A stretch of DNA of 64,000 nt. Origin: Patiria miniata. Its lineage: Eukaryota > Echinodermata > Asteroidea > Valvatida > Asterinidae. The stretch's first letter is position 1, and the number at the start of each line of letters is the position of its first letter. Both the position numbers and the translations under genes were made by a program. The stretch spans positions 26,959,334 to 27,023,333 of the forward strand of contig NW_024037074.1 in the NCBI RefSeq assembly GCF_015706575.1, given 5' to 3'. Below the pieces are notes generated by a model. It saw nothing but the letters and a program-made list of their open reading frames with translations, was not told where the DNA came from and searched no databases. Positions 45,958 through 57,800 of the stretch are shown here, piece after piece.

Positions 45958-46900
45958 AGGATGATGACATGCAACATCTTTTCATGCTTAATATAAATAG
46001 AACATAGATGTGAACATATCAGAGCGCTGTAAGGACTTCATTTTGTGGGTACAAACAGGTGAAATAGAATGTTATTGAAGCACGTAATTAAAGTTATCAC
46101 AATCTGAAAATAAGACGTTGTTATCATGTTGTTGTTTTTTAAATTATAGCACAATGTAAATTGCACCGATAACCTTTTATGTATGTTTGTGTATGACCCA
46201 ATTCCACCCACCCCCCAACTGGCGCCCATACAGCATCTTTCATTTTTCCCAAGAAAACTATGCCCTAGTGTAATAGTCAGTAAAAAGTCACTCAGAGGCT
46301 TAACACTTGATGTAAATAGTTTGCAATTGAAACGTGGGCGTTGGAAAAGAAAATGCAATGATAAAGGTTAGTGGTATGACCAGTGGTCAATCAATGGCGT
46401 GTTGATTGAGACACTCGCAAAACCGTCAAGTAACTAACACTTCTTGATCTTACCATGTGCATGGCCCTATTGTATTGTAACTAACGCTTCTTGATCTGAC
46501 CATGTGCATGGCCTTATTGTATTGTTATTATGTTGTAACAACTTTGAGTGAAATCATCTTCTTTGTGGACACATTTATGCGAAAGTTTCGAAATAATTAC
46601 AAATATTTCAGAAAAACATGTCGGAATGTTACATCTTTAAATATTGTTACTGCCCCTTTTACATATTTAAATTAACAATTTTAAATAAAAACAATTTTGA
46701 TTTCTATCTTCCGAGGCCTAAGACGGTTTGAAATCCAAATGTCGAAACTAATGCAGAATCAGTAACTTTAGAAAAAAAAATATAAATTTGGAAATAATTC
46801 AGATTGTCTATTTTGTTTTAGCGCATTTACATACGTTTTACTATTTATTGTTAACTTAAGTTTGAATAAAGTTCGGAGTAATTTGCTAAATGTTTCGTGT
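45958..46900 (+). other. 3' UTR of arrestin gene 1 with AATAAA poly(A) signal at 46865-46870
   Basis: Sequence after the stop is alignable in blocks to the sequence after the gene 2 stop (for example GACATGCAACATC.TTTCATG, GAGGGCGCTGTAAG-type text, TTAACTTA..TTTGAATAAAGTT). The conserved AATAAA at 46865-46870 is followed by T/GT-rich DNA. Within it, 46431-46525 is a 47-bp tandem duplication. Confidence 0.7.
46431..46525. repeat. 47-bp tandem duplication in the gene 1 3' UTR
   Basis: TAACTAAC.CTTCTTGATCT, ACCATGTGCATGGCC.TATTGTATTG occurs twice in a row, starting at 46431 and 46478, with three or four changes. Confidence 0.85.
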
Positions 46901-47687
46901 CTTTGTCTCATTCATAAGATTGTTATCAATCTTGCATATTACTTTACAATGACGATTATTCCTATTGTGAGAATAGCTCATTTCAAACAAACGCAATGGT
47001 ACATAGGCCGACCTGGTGGGTACAAAATGTTAACTGAACTCGCCGCTGCTACAGGTCTTAGCATAAGTTTGCAATTCACTCAACACTTTTATTCCCAAGA
47101 TACGCTCTTTACCAAATATCACACGCCTGTCCAAAAAAAAGTGTGGTTTAAGACAAAACGTTACACAAGGTGAGGACCAAAGTTGAAAAAAAAATGACCA
47201 TTTTGGTACCATATTTCAAAAGGGGGCGCAGTTCAAATTCGACGATTATTAACACTAAATTACAGTCTGGTGTACCGTATTTTGAACAGGAGGACATTAT
47301 ACCAGTATATATATATATATATATATTTTTATTTTTTTTCGGCAGGGGGGGGGGTGTCACTGGGGGGGGGGGTTCGACTTATTTTTTGGGAATTTGTACG
47401 ACATTTTGTTTTTGACAGAGCTTGGGGGAGGGGCTGGTTTGACCCCCCCGCCCCGGATCCGCGCCTGCAATCTCTATTTCCCCTCGTGACAGACTGAAAC
47501 AAGCCCATTATTAGGGAGGCCAACAAATTTGCCAAATCTAGTAGCCAGTGTGCTGTTACTGCGTCCTATAGCATTTGCTTTTAATTGTAAAAACGACCCA
47601 GATTAAACCATTCACTAAATGTTGTTCTTCTCTTGCCTCTCGCCCCCATTATTATCACCCCCTCTCTTTTTTACTGCTCATCTACAC

Positions 47688-47720
<33 letters not shown>

Positions 47721-48239
47721 CCGTGTTTTCAACAACCCCTAACCTACCATGCTATGAAGTGTTCCCCTTCTTTATGTGATGTTTGGATATGTTTTTTATT
47801 CGTACTTAATTGTGCGTGTTTGTTGATCCTCCGGTGTTACGGGAGGGGCTATTGCCTCGTCCGTTCTCTTGTCTGGAGTTTTTTGTTTGTTTAGCTTTTC
47901 AGTGGAATTTGTTAATTTTATATGTTAAATATTAAATATTGGAATGAGTAAATTAAAAGTAATGATTTAGGACTTACAACATCAATTAGACAGAGAGTAA
48001 TCCATAAGATTATTTGTAATCCTTGTAATTATTTGTGTCGGGGTGATGTAAATCAAATAAGGTTGCAACTTTCACTCGGGAGGTAACACACTGAGTATAC
48101 AGTGTTACACGTTGGTGAAGGGCAGAACCTAATTTGATAGACAAAGAGTAACTTTGTACTAAAAGGAAATGCCAGGTTTATCAAATGTGAGTGGTTGCAA
48201 GCATGTTACGTGGTTGGGTCTGGCTCGGAAAATAATTAA
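46901..48239. other. Intergenic DNA between the two arrestin genes
   Basis: No gene recognised. Contents: a short (TA)n microsatellite near 47306-47325; G-rich runs at 47343-47372; a hAT-like right end CCCCGGATCCGCGCCTG ending at 47466 whose left end was not found; a poly(T) run at about 47692-47720; and about 48063-48115 (CAACTTTCACTC..GTAACACACTGAGTATACA), which is partly repeated in inverted form near 58115-58150. Open frames here are low-complexity. Confidence 0.5.
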
Positions 48240-48862
48240 ATGTTGATATTCCTTATAGAAAAACGTATTTTTAAGTATAACCTCACATTTGAAGTATTAT
48301 GTTTCTGCTTATGGAATAGTTTAATATGAATCATCTTTTTTTTCGCAACCATCATGTGACTGTTCATTTATTTGCAAGCATGACGTTGTTTTCCAGGCAA
48401 GCGCAGTGTTGCAATCGACATTGATATGGCTCGTTTGTATTAATCAGTCCAATTCTATATGTCACTGATAAGATAGGAAAGGCGAAGGAAGCGAATGAAC
48501 GTAAAGTTCAGATCAGCTGGCCATTATGGCGCAAAGGTTCAATCTGCATGCCTATTATACGCACAATCGGGTACACTTCAGTACGTGAAGTATTTGTTAT
48601 CGCGTAAATGCAAATATGTATAATCACCTGACTACTCTGATATCTATTTTCCATTACGTCATTGACTCACGTGAATTCATGCTGGGACTATTATAAATAC
48701 AGGTCATGCCTTGCAGCAGAAGCACACATGAAGAAAGAATCACACACGTTGGTTGTCAAGCTATACAAAACTCATATATACTTACTGTAAAATCGAAATA
48801 ATAAACTAATCCATAATAGCAGTTTATAGCGCACAACACACACAAACATAATTCTATTTAGT
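48240..48862 (+). promoter_or_regulatory. Promoter and 5' UTR of arrestin gene 2
   Basis: TATAAATA at 48692-48699 is preceded by E-box TCACGTGA (48667-48674) and CRE-like TTACGTCATTGA (about 48655-48666), in the same arrangement as upstream of gene 1. Upstream, GTAC..TTCAGTACGTGAAGTA and GGCGCAAAGGTTCAA..TGCATGCC align with 40960-41040. The leader block ACGTTGGTTGTCAA (about 48746-48759) is shared too. The tandem duplication therefore included several hundred bases of promoter. Confidence 0.68.
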
Positions 48863-51800
48863 ATGGGCAAACTACCTCTTCCGGTTATTGTTTTTGACAA
48901 GCAGGGTGTATTTTCTCAAGGCGACTTCGTGTCAGGAAAGGTGAAACTGAAGTTGGACAATGAGGGATTACAAAACATTAAAGGTAAGCCAATCTGGGTT
49001 GCTTGTCTGAAATGCGCCGTTAAACAAGGCATCAAAGGAATGAGGTATAAAATGCTTCGTAACATGGCCGATTAAATTCATCAAACTCGTCCTTCACTTG
49101 CTAGGGGGAATGGGATCTATTTTTCTCATGCTAGTTTTGCTGTCTTTTGTATTTCATTTAAATGTTGCTATTTTCCCAAGCAATATAGAGTTATTCACTT
49201 ACGGATAAGACATCCACCGAAATCAGCTCACGTTTCGGCTTTAGTTTAGTTATTGGATTATTTCATTTTAAATATTTCAGATTTCTAGACACCCGACAAT
49301 AATTTCTTCTCGCAGGGTAAGCTGGCTCCAGCCCTGCAATCAGTATAGATAATGCATGGACCGTGAACTAGTCTACTCGCAAGGCAAATAACGACAAACG
49401 TAAGCTCCCGCTGACGGTTGGATCAAGGCCTTTGTCTGGATCCAAATGGTTTGCATAAAGTAGTGGCCGCATGAGGTCGCTGCATAGCGATCAGTCATCG
49501 CGCGGCGAAGATATGCCGCAGATAATACCGGCGCCAAAGGCTCTATAGGATCTTTGGTACGGACGGATAATGACGAACGCCTTGACCTAGGCTATTCCAT
49601 GTATTGTTCGTTAGTAATTCAATTCTGATAAACATTGAAAATGGAACTTGTAAACACATGCTTTTTGCTTCGGGGTTATTAAATAACATGTGGAAGGCGA
49701 ACTTCTAGATACCCTCAGCTACGAAAGGAGGGGGAAGACGGAATGGTGAGAAAGGTAAGATAACAACACATACTTAAATATAGGTCATTATGTTTTCTAC
49801 ATTTTCTCTATATTGGTGTCCACTATTTACTTCTGCCTGCAGGTGTCTGGGTTTTAATCACTTGTAAGGCAAAGGCTGAATTCGGTACAGGAACGGCCAC
49901 GGACGATCATGAACAGGAAGACGTGCACATCAACTCCATTCTTACTGTATTCGGAGCAGGTATGTTGACTTAAAAAATATTCATCGGAAAGTATCGAAAA
50001 GGACCATGTAATCAAAAGTGAGTTAATGCTGGGCCTATCTTTATCGCAAGACTAAAAGGCTTTAAGAAGTCCTTTGAACATTCATAACATTGGAAATTTA
50101 TAATTGCGTATTAATGTTCTAATAAACCACGTTTATATTTCTTTACCTGGTGTACAGGAAAACGTGCACCGGCCAAACCGGATTTGAGCCTACCTCCAGG
50201 AAACCACTCTTTCCCGTTCAAGTTCCGCCTGCCAACTGACAAAGTTCTCCCGTCCCCCTTCGAGGGCGCGTATGGCCACGTCCGCTACAGGGCAAAGGCG
50301 ACTTTGTCAATTGAAAGGATGATTTTTAACAAGGAGAGCCACACCGAGAGGGCTTTCACCGTACGTGGACCGAGGGTGGACCTGAACCGCTTACCCAAGT
50401 TAAATTTAAAGGTTTGTGGCATTCGATTGGTTGAGGGTTCTGGTTTGATTTTATGTAGCTTGATTCAGCGATGTTTAGTGGCCCTTTTCGCCTGGTAGGG
50501 GAGGAGGAGGTACATGTGCTGCGATGGTAGCATCGCAGAGACATCAACGAAACGCCTGCGCCATGCAATTAGCGAGGAGGCGTACGGTACATCTCGAGCT
50601 GATAATCATTGTGCTGCAATTAATGCAACTCAACCTTTCATTGATCGTTTATCTAGGTTCCAGTGAGCCGCTGCTGCGAAGTTCGTAACCTCTTCGGGCT
50701 CGGCACTAAGAAAGGAGCGACTGTCGATTTCGGCCTCACCAAGCGAGGGTTTATTCCCGGCGAAAATATCATCGTCACCGGTTGCGTGGACAATATCAGC
50801 GGAGAAGAGCAGAGGGTCATTAAAGTTGCACTTGTTCAGGTATGTGTGACAATGTACAATGCAGGTTGGCTAATTCAACCAAAACAAAATGATGTGTTAA
50901 TGCTCTGTGCATAGGCAGTTGAGGTTTGTTGACCACTGTTTTTAAATCGATGTTATTCATCCCCTTCCTTTAATACTACGGGTACGTATATTTCAAAGAG
51001 TAATGGCGCCCCTGGTGATAAACGAGTCACGATTATAACATTAGTCATTGTATTTCCTTTTCCTAAATTGTAAATCCCAATGTTTAACTTTTGAACAACT
51101 TAATTTATTTTGGAACAGTTTATACACATTTCAACGCGTTTTAAGAGGGGACACAGTAAAAGGTCTGGTTTCAATTTTGAGTCGGTTTTAAATTGTTTCC
51201 GTTTCATTTAGGAGACTACTTACACCGTCGAAGAATTTTTGGTTAATGCCACGGAGGAGCACAAGAAGATATTATGCCGGTCCTCCCGAAACATCTCGTG
51301 TCCAAAGGGGAAGGTGGCCAAATTCAGCATGAACTCCCTTCGGATACCTATCGGCTGTCCTTCATCTGGCCTACCCGGCTGCAAGCTAATAGACGTCCAG
51401 TATTACGTCGAGGTAGTTGTTGTTGTTGTTGATGTGTTGTTGTTGTTGTTGATGTTGTTGATGTTGTTGTTTTTGTTATGTTTAGATATGTTTAATTTTT
51501 CATTAATTATTGTTTTTGTAACAATTATTGTTATTCTTCTTCTTTTTTTTTTTTGGGGGGGTCGTAATCAAACTAATGGTTCATCGGAAGTATGAATACA
51601 AAAACCAGGGGGGGGGTGGAGAGAGAGAAAACATAACACTTTGAAAGGTGAGAGGAAACGCATTGAATGCTATTTCAGGTCAGGGAACGAAATTTAATTC
51701 AAGAAATGTATGGCCCATCAGAATAAATACAATTCATCGGATATGCAGGATTTTTGTTCTCGTCACAGGAAGAACTTCTGTTCCATAATTTTTTTTTATT

Positions 51801-54800
51801 CAAGTTGAGTGATGAATACGTGCAAAATTAGCTGGTTGGCTGTTCCCACTGCGCATGAGCCAAATAAGATCATACGGTTTTCTCTTCATAATAAACACAA
51901 AAGATTCAATGAACTCCGGTCCGATGGAAGCAATCATAACCGATCTTCCTGCCTACAACTATACATGCAATGAAAAAAGTAATAACATTCGCACACAAAT
52001 TGACGGTAATATAGAAACGAATTCCAAATGTCGGGACTATTGTTTTAGTACAAAAATCATTCAAATTACTCAAGTACTTTTTCAGTTAAGGAATTTTAAA
52101 CACAACCACCGTTTTAAAGTTCTGTCCACGGATCACAAAAGGTGAGTGTTCGTTCAAGTAAACGAAAACAAATCACATAGGGATGTGTGTAAATTGCTTT
52201 CTGGACGGGATTAAGTGTTTCGTAGGCCCTAGGCACCAGTGTTCCGAAGAATGGAGAAGGAGGGGAAAGGACGAGGGAATGAGAACAAAGTGGAGAATGT
52301 AAATAATAAACACCGCTGCTCAAAACTCCGCGAAGTTAAAATCAGGTGGCAAAATGGGAAAAGACTGAACATGGCAAAAGATTGAACATTCTGTCATTAC
52401 GGCACGAGCAACTGCCGCGCAAGGTCCCTTCATATACGGGGGTTGACAGCCACAGCTATGGAAAACACAAGCAGTGCTCGCTCGCAGGCAGTTGCGAATT
52501 GAGCTGATTCTTATTAGAGACGACTCAAAATAACGAGGGCAAATTTTGATGGAGAGTCAAGCTACAATTTTGATATTTGCGCCACAGAGCATCTGCAATC
52601 CAACAATTTCCCCGGGGCTCTTACGTGTCCTCAGACCCCACACCTTCAGGGCTTCGCGCTTGCATATAAACAAATCCACTAATATAGGATTTAAAGACCC
52701 CCCCCCCCGCTATCTGGGATCAAGGAATAGGCCTTAACAAGGTATGCGCAAAGGTACCGAGCACGTACATGCAGTTTTGCCACAATGAGATAAAAACATT
52801 ACGGCTGGATTGAATTTTGTATTTTCGAGCAATTAAATTTTTTTTTTCGAACGATTACAGTACAAGCTTTCAATATAACAAATTAATCTTTTTTGCAATT
52901 GTCCTCTGATAGAAAAAAAGAAGAAGAAAATAAACTAAAAGTTATGTGGCGATAGCCAAGTCTTCAGGAGTCGGACTTATGACCCTAACTCAATGAGCCC
53001 CTTACCGACTTCCATATAGAACTCTTCTGGGTCTCGGTACCCGGCCCACCACACCTCCTTCCCTGTCCATCCATGTAACTCGAAAGTCAGGCACCATAAA
53101 GGGAGGAAACGAGGTGGCACCCTAAGCCTTGCTGCCGAGTCAGCAAAAGAACCCCGTACCTGTACGCAGATGCCAACCTGGACTTCGCAGACAGTCCCAA
53201 CTTGTGAGTCAGCTTACCGACCGACCGAGCTAACTGCTGTTGGTGAATGACGACGGGAAATTAATAATCTTAAATGGCAGAACCGCGGGCATCACTGCGC
53301 AATAGTCGTAGCCTTGTTGCCATTTTGTGATTGGTCAATTAACGACGTTGAAGTACATGTACGCAAGTACGTACGGTACCATGTGCACGTACGGGCGCCG
53401 CATGTACATGTTCATCGTACAAGGCCAGATTCTGCACTAGGTTTTCTGTGACACATTTCGTTCACATAATGATACAGAAAAGGGGAAAAGAAAAATCATT
53501 TCACAAAACCCTACTGTGTATATATCTAGATATTTAAATGAACAAATTGCAAGCTATCTGCAATGATTCGTTGGACATTAATTTTGTGCATAAACTTTGG
53601 GAATGGAAGAATTACTTCTCTCTTTAAAAAGAAATTTATATTATTCATCTATATTCATGCTTTCTTTAAAAAACTATTTTATGAATGTAAATTTATTAAT
53701 TTTATGTACATATTATGCGTATTAACATGATCCCTGCTTTTCTCTTCAATCATTGTTTTAATTTAAAAAAATACCTCCCTAATATCTAAAAAGGACTGAT
53801 AATGCGACCGGAAAAATTACTTAACACCGTACTCCAATTCCGTATTCACTTTCATGCATTTATGGGGATGTGTCTAAACGATCTCACGATGTAATAATAG
53901 ATCAATTGGAAAATTGGAAATTTATTTTCTTTACATGATGTTCATTTATGAAAACAGACCGTCACTAAAATGATTCTGAAACTGAGTATTGTATACTGAG
54001 TGCGGATTCGTGTGCGTAAGCAGCACTACTTGCGACCGCGCTTGCAGCTACTTGCACTGGAGATACGAAGACACCATCAAATGAACGTCGTTCATTGTCC
54101 AATCACAAAATGGCAACAAGGCTACGACTATTGCGCAGTCGGGCATCGAAAACCAAAAAATTACACCGAGCGGATTCGAACTCGTGACCCTGGGTCCGCT
54201 GTCAGACAGCTTAACAACTAGGCTGTTGCAGTAGCTGCTTTCTCTTCGCGTTTAAAACATAATCCTTATTTCCGCAGTGGGAGAGTTACTTGGTGTTTCA
54301 TAGCTGCACAAAAGATGCATCAGCATCGCGCTATACACATGAATACTGTTACGTAACTCTTTTCTACAATCATTCTCACGTACCAAGCAGTCGACTATTC
54401 AGAGTCACTACGAGCAATTAACCTTACCAAGCTCGTCCGTATTCTGTTACATCAATTGTTTCGCGTCGCGCGTCTTTTGCCCGGCACTGACATTTCGGGC
54501 CGATTGAGTGAATTTCTAGCAAGTTTCCCTTACATCATTATATTTATATCAAACTACTGACCCGTTTACAAATATTCACGAGGGAATTTCGTTGTCTGAT
54601 TCTAATTTAGCTGGGAAAAAAATCATCTTTTCTTGTACTTACTCTAAGTATAGGGAATGATGCCATTATAATACAATGCCATGTTAACGTCAGCCGATGG
54701 CATGATTAGAATCGTGACTACGCGAGTGCAATGACGGCCAGTGGCGTAAATCTGTGCCGGTGAGTGGGGGGGGGGGGGGGGGGATGGGGGATCACCAAAG

Positions 54801-57800
54801 CCCGGCAGTGGACATTCGAAAAGCTTCTCAAAAGTGGGGATGGTAGATACATGTGTATCTTGATCAGCACTAATTATGCAAGTGCGAAGCCTAAACGGCG
54901 TGGGGTTCGGGGCCCGCTTAAGGGCCCCTGGAAAACTTGGATTCTTGGCGCCATGGTGTGCGATCTGAGGCAATTTTTGACGACTGTCAACGTTTTAGCT
55001 CAAGATCATCATTTAACGTCTTTTTCGAGATTGGTGCCATTAAATCAGCTGTTCTTAGCTATAGAATAAAATAAGTAGGCTACATTTTTTTTATTCAGGG
55101 ATAAAATCGTTGGGGAACGACATGTCCCCCGTTCCCAACCGATCGACGCCCATGGTTGGCACCGTGCTTCAGAACGACAGACTTTACACGTACAATGTAC
55201 ATTTTATACGTAGGACCTATGCATACATGCTGTACAGCGTCAGTTGGTGAAATCGAAAATTCTGAGAGACACCCTAAAACTTGGGTGGGGTGGGTGGGTG
55301 TGTGTTGGGAGGCCTTTGTGATTTATGGCTCGCTGCGGTATTTTCATATAGCCCCCCCCCAAGTTTTCGTAGGCCCCCAAATGTTTCGTAAGGCCATACG
55401 CACATTGCCTACTGTGCCTATCGGGTAATCCGGGCCTGAATGTTTTCGTTTGGCTGAAAGGACGCACACCTTTAACATTCCGTAACTTCAGAAGTACTTG
55501 AGTGATTTGAATGATTCTTGTACTACAAGAGAAAAATATGAAATGGGCTTTCATATTCTAAATTCTGAAAGTGCTACACGCAGATCTCCACTAAGAAAAT
55601 AATCCCGACATTTGGGTTTCGCTTTTTTTTTACCCACCCTGTACAAATTAACCCGCTGTTGCGGTCCTTCTTTTGGAGAGTTCCGAGTTTGTAAATGTTG
55701 TTTGCATCGGTCTCTTCATTAGTTCAGAAGACGACTACATGTTGCGTGGATTGTAATTGATGTGCTCGTGGATTGGAATTTAATGTGCCCACATGAAGTT
55801 TGAATTACCGGCTATTAACAACAATTGTGATGACTTGTATGATTTAATCCTTCAAACGACTGGAGTATCCAACTTTTTGTCCATATGTTTTACCTTTTTT
55901 TGTATCGCAATAATTCAAAACTTACAGTGCAATACATCAGGTTGCATCGAGACATCATTCCGGTTAACTGTCGGGACAGTGCCTATCCGTTCTGTCTCTG
56001 GACCGGTACCTTCAGTACCGACCGCCGAAGAGGCTACGGCATGCACCCAGCCATCAGCGGCACACCCGATGGACAAAGCCAAGATGGCTGCACCGGCCCC
56101 AGCGTGCCAGGCACGGCCCTTAAGAAATGGTAAGTAGCCCCACTACAAACATAATGAGTACCCAATTGAATATCCCGTTATTAAACCCTTGTATTCTCAA
56201 CCTCGTTCTAAAGTTGAAAATAACCTTGATGACAAAGTTAACCCTTGGATGCCATTTATGCATTTGCATTTCTGTATTCTGTTTCGATCCATCAGTACAT
56301 GGGCGTCGCGAGGGGGGGGGGCAAAGGGGGGGCACTTGCCCCCCCCCCCCCCCCCCCCGGAAAAGCAAAAAAAAAAAAAAAAAAAAGGAAGAAACAAAAA
56401 AGAAAAAAAAAAGAAGAAAAATAGGCGCCAAGACAAAGTGGTGTAAATTTAATGAGTTGGGGGGATGTCCCTGCCCCCCTCTAAAACCGATAAATCGAGA
56501 ATGTGTTGAGAAATACAAGCCTTTTTGCCCCCCTCTAGAAAAAATCTTGGCGACGCCCATGCATCAGTAGCATTAATAATTAGATTGTATCGTGCATTTT
56601 GTATTTGAACGTTTATATTATGAATTATACCTCATCTGTTTCATTTATTGTGGTGTTGGTGTCTCGTAAAAAGGTTATTTTCACCTAAACACGACTGACG
56701 ACCAAAATGACATGCAGTATTGTGAAGGCCCCTGACTATTCCCAACCTAGTGATAATAACCTAGATTTCTGGATATGCCGATGATCACTTACCTGCAGTG
56801 GGCAATTACCGGGGTATACAAACCAACACACACACACAGTTCGTTTTTACTATACTCATGAGGACTTGCCCCTTTTCTTCTTTTGTTCCTTTTTGTTTGA
56901 ACTTTTTCTGGACAGTTCCAATATGGTTTGTACACGAAATCCTCCCGAGGACTAGTGCCAGGTCCCCCCATTTTCCCATGACCTCAGTCTGAATGGATAA
57001 CCAACCCACACACATATTATGACTAATGGCTGGTTCTCACTCGGCCGAAAGCGAAGGCTTTGCAATTTTGACCTCCAAAATATTCAAGTGAAATGTGTCC
57101 GACTTTTTCGAATTCTCAAAAGTGTTCAACTCCAGCCTTGGCAGCTCAATTGCGTTCGCTGTTGCGTGATGCTGGAACCTGTATTATTAAGCATTTTAAA
57201 TCACCTCATTTTTTTTTGCTTGTTCGCCAAAACTTTCATACACAAGACTTCGACTGCAGCTTAAACTATTTTGTTTAATTCATTTTTAGTCGTGGTTTAA
57301 AGGAAATATACAACATTTGCAAACATCGAAAAATAAAACTACCAAGTTTTTACGAAATACCTTACCAGGATGTTGGTAAATGATAGTCTGAATCATTTTG
57401 TAAAATTATGGCACCTGGTGTGAAGTCATTTTCAAGAAAATGGTATCTTTGTATAACATTTCCAACGGTGGTCGGCCGACCAGCGTTGGAAAAACCTAAC
57501 TATTTTTCAGCTACTGCTCCAAATTAACCATTTTTTTTCAGTCAAAATTTTGTTTGCTATTGGTTACATGTTTCACGAACGGGTGCAGGCCAGCTAGACT
57601 GGTTCCCGTGCCTTACAATTTTCCATCATCTATAAATTGATCCATTTTATCTTTTGTGGAGTCGGGGAACCAGACTACTTAAACATTTTTGTTTTTCTTG
57701 GTTTTTCCAACCTTTTCGAACACAAAACTTCAAAAATGTCAGTGTAACTATATTTGATCCATATATATACTAACCCCTCAAAAAGTTCATTTCTGAAAAT

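Larger units (their letters stand above)
52020..55620. mobile_element. ~3.6-kb insertion with inverted-repeat arms in intron 5 of arrestin gene 2
   Basis: The left arm (52020-52112: CCAAATGTCGGGACTATT, TTTTAGTACAAAAATCATTC, ACTCAAGTACTT) reappears inverted at 55460-55620 (AATGATTCTTGTAC, AATAATCCCGACATTTGGG), with about 65 extra bases inside the right arm. Intron 5 of gene 1 matches the flanks on both sides (CAAATTGAC.GTAAT near 45025 and TTCCGAG.TT, AATGTTGTTTGC near 45078-45100) but lacks everything between. The insertion therefore postdates the gene duplication, or was lost from gene 1. It contains the SINE and the 846-bp MITE. No coding sequence recognised; superfamily unknown. Confidence 0.65.

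Noticed and set aside
47148..47894. Frames rich in Phe, Gly and Pro around G, C and T runs
   Set aside because: Homopolymer and microsatellite translation with no conserved domain.
56120..56570. 146-147-codon frames on both strands
   Set aside because: They are translations of the A-, C- and G-rich interior of the family A MITE plus flanking intron.
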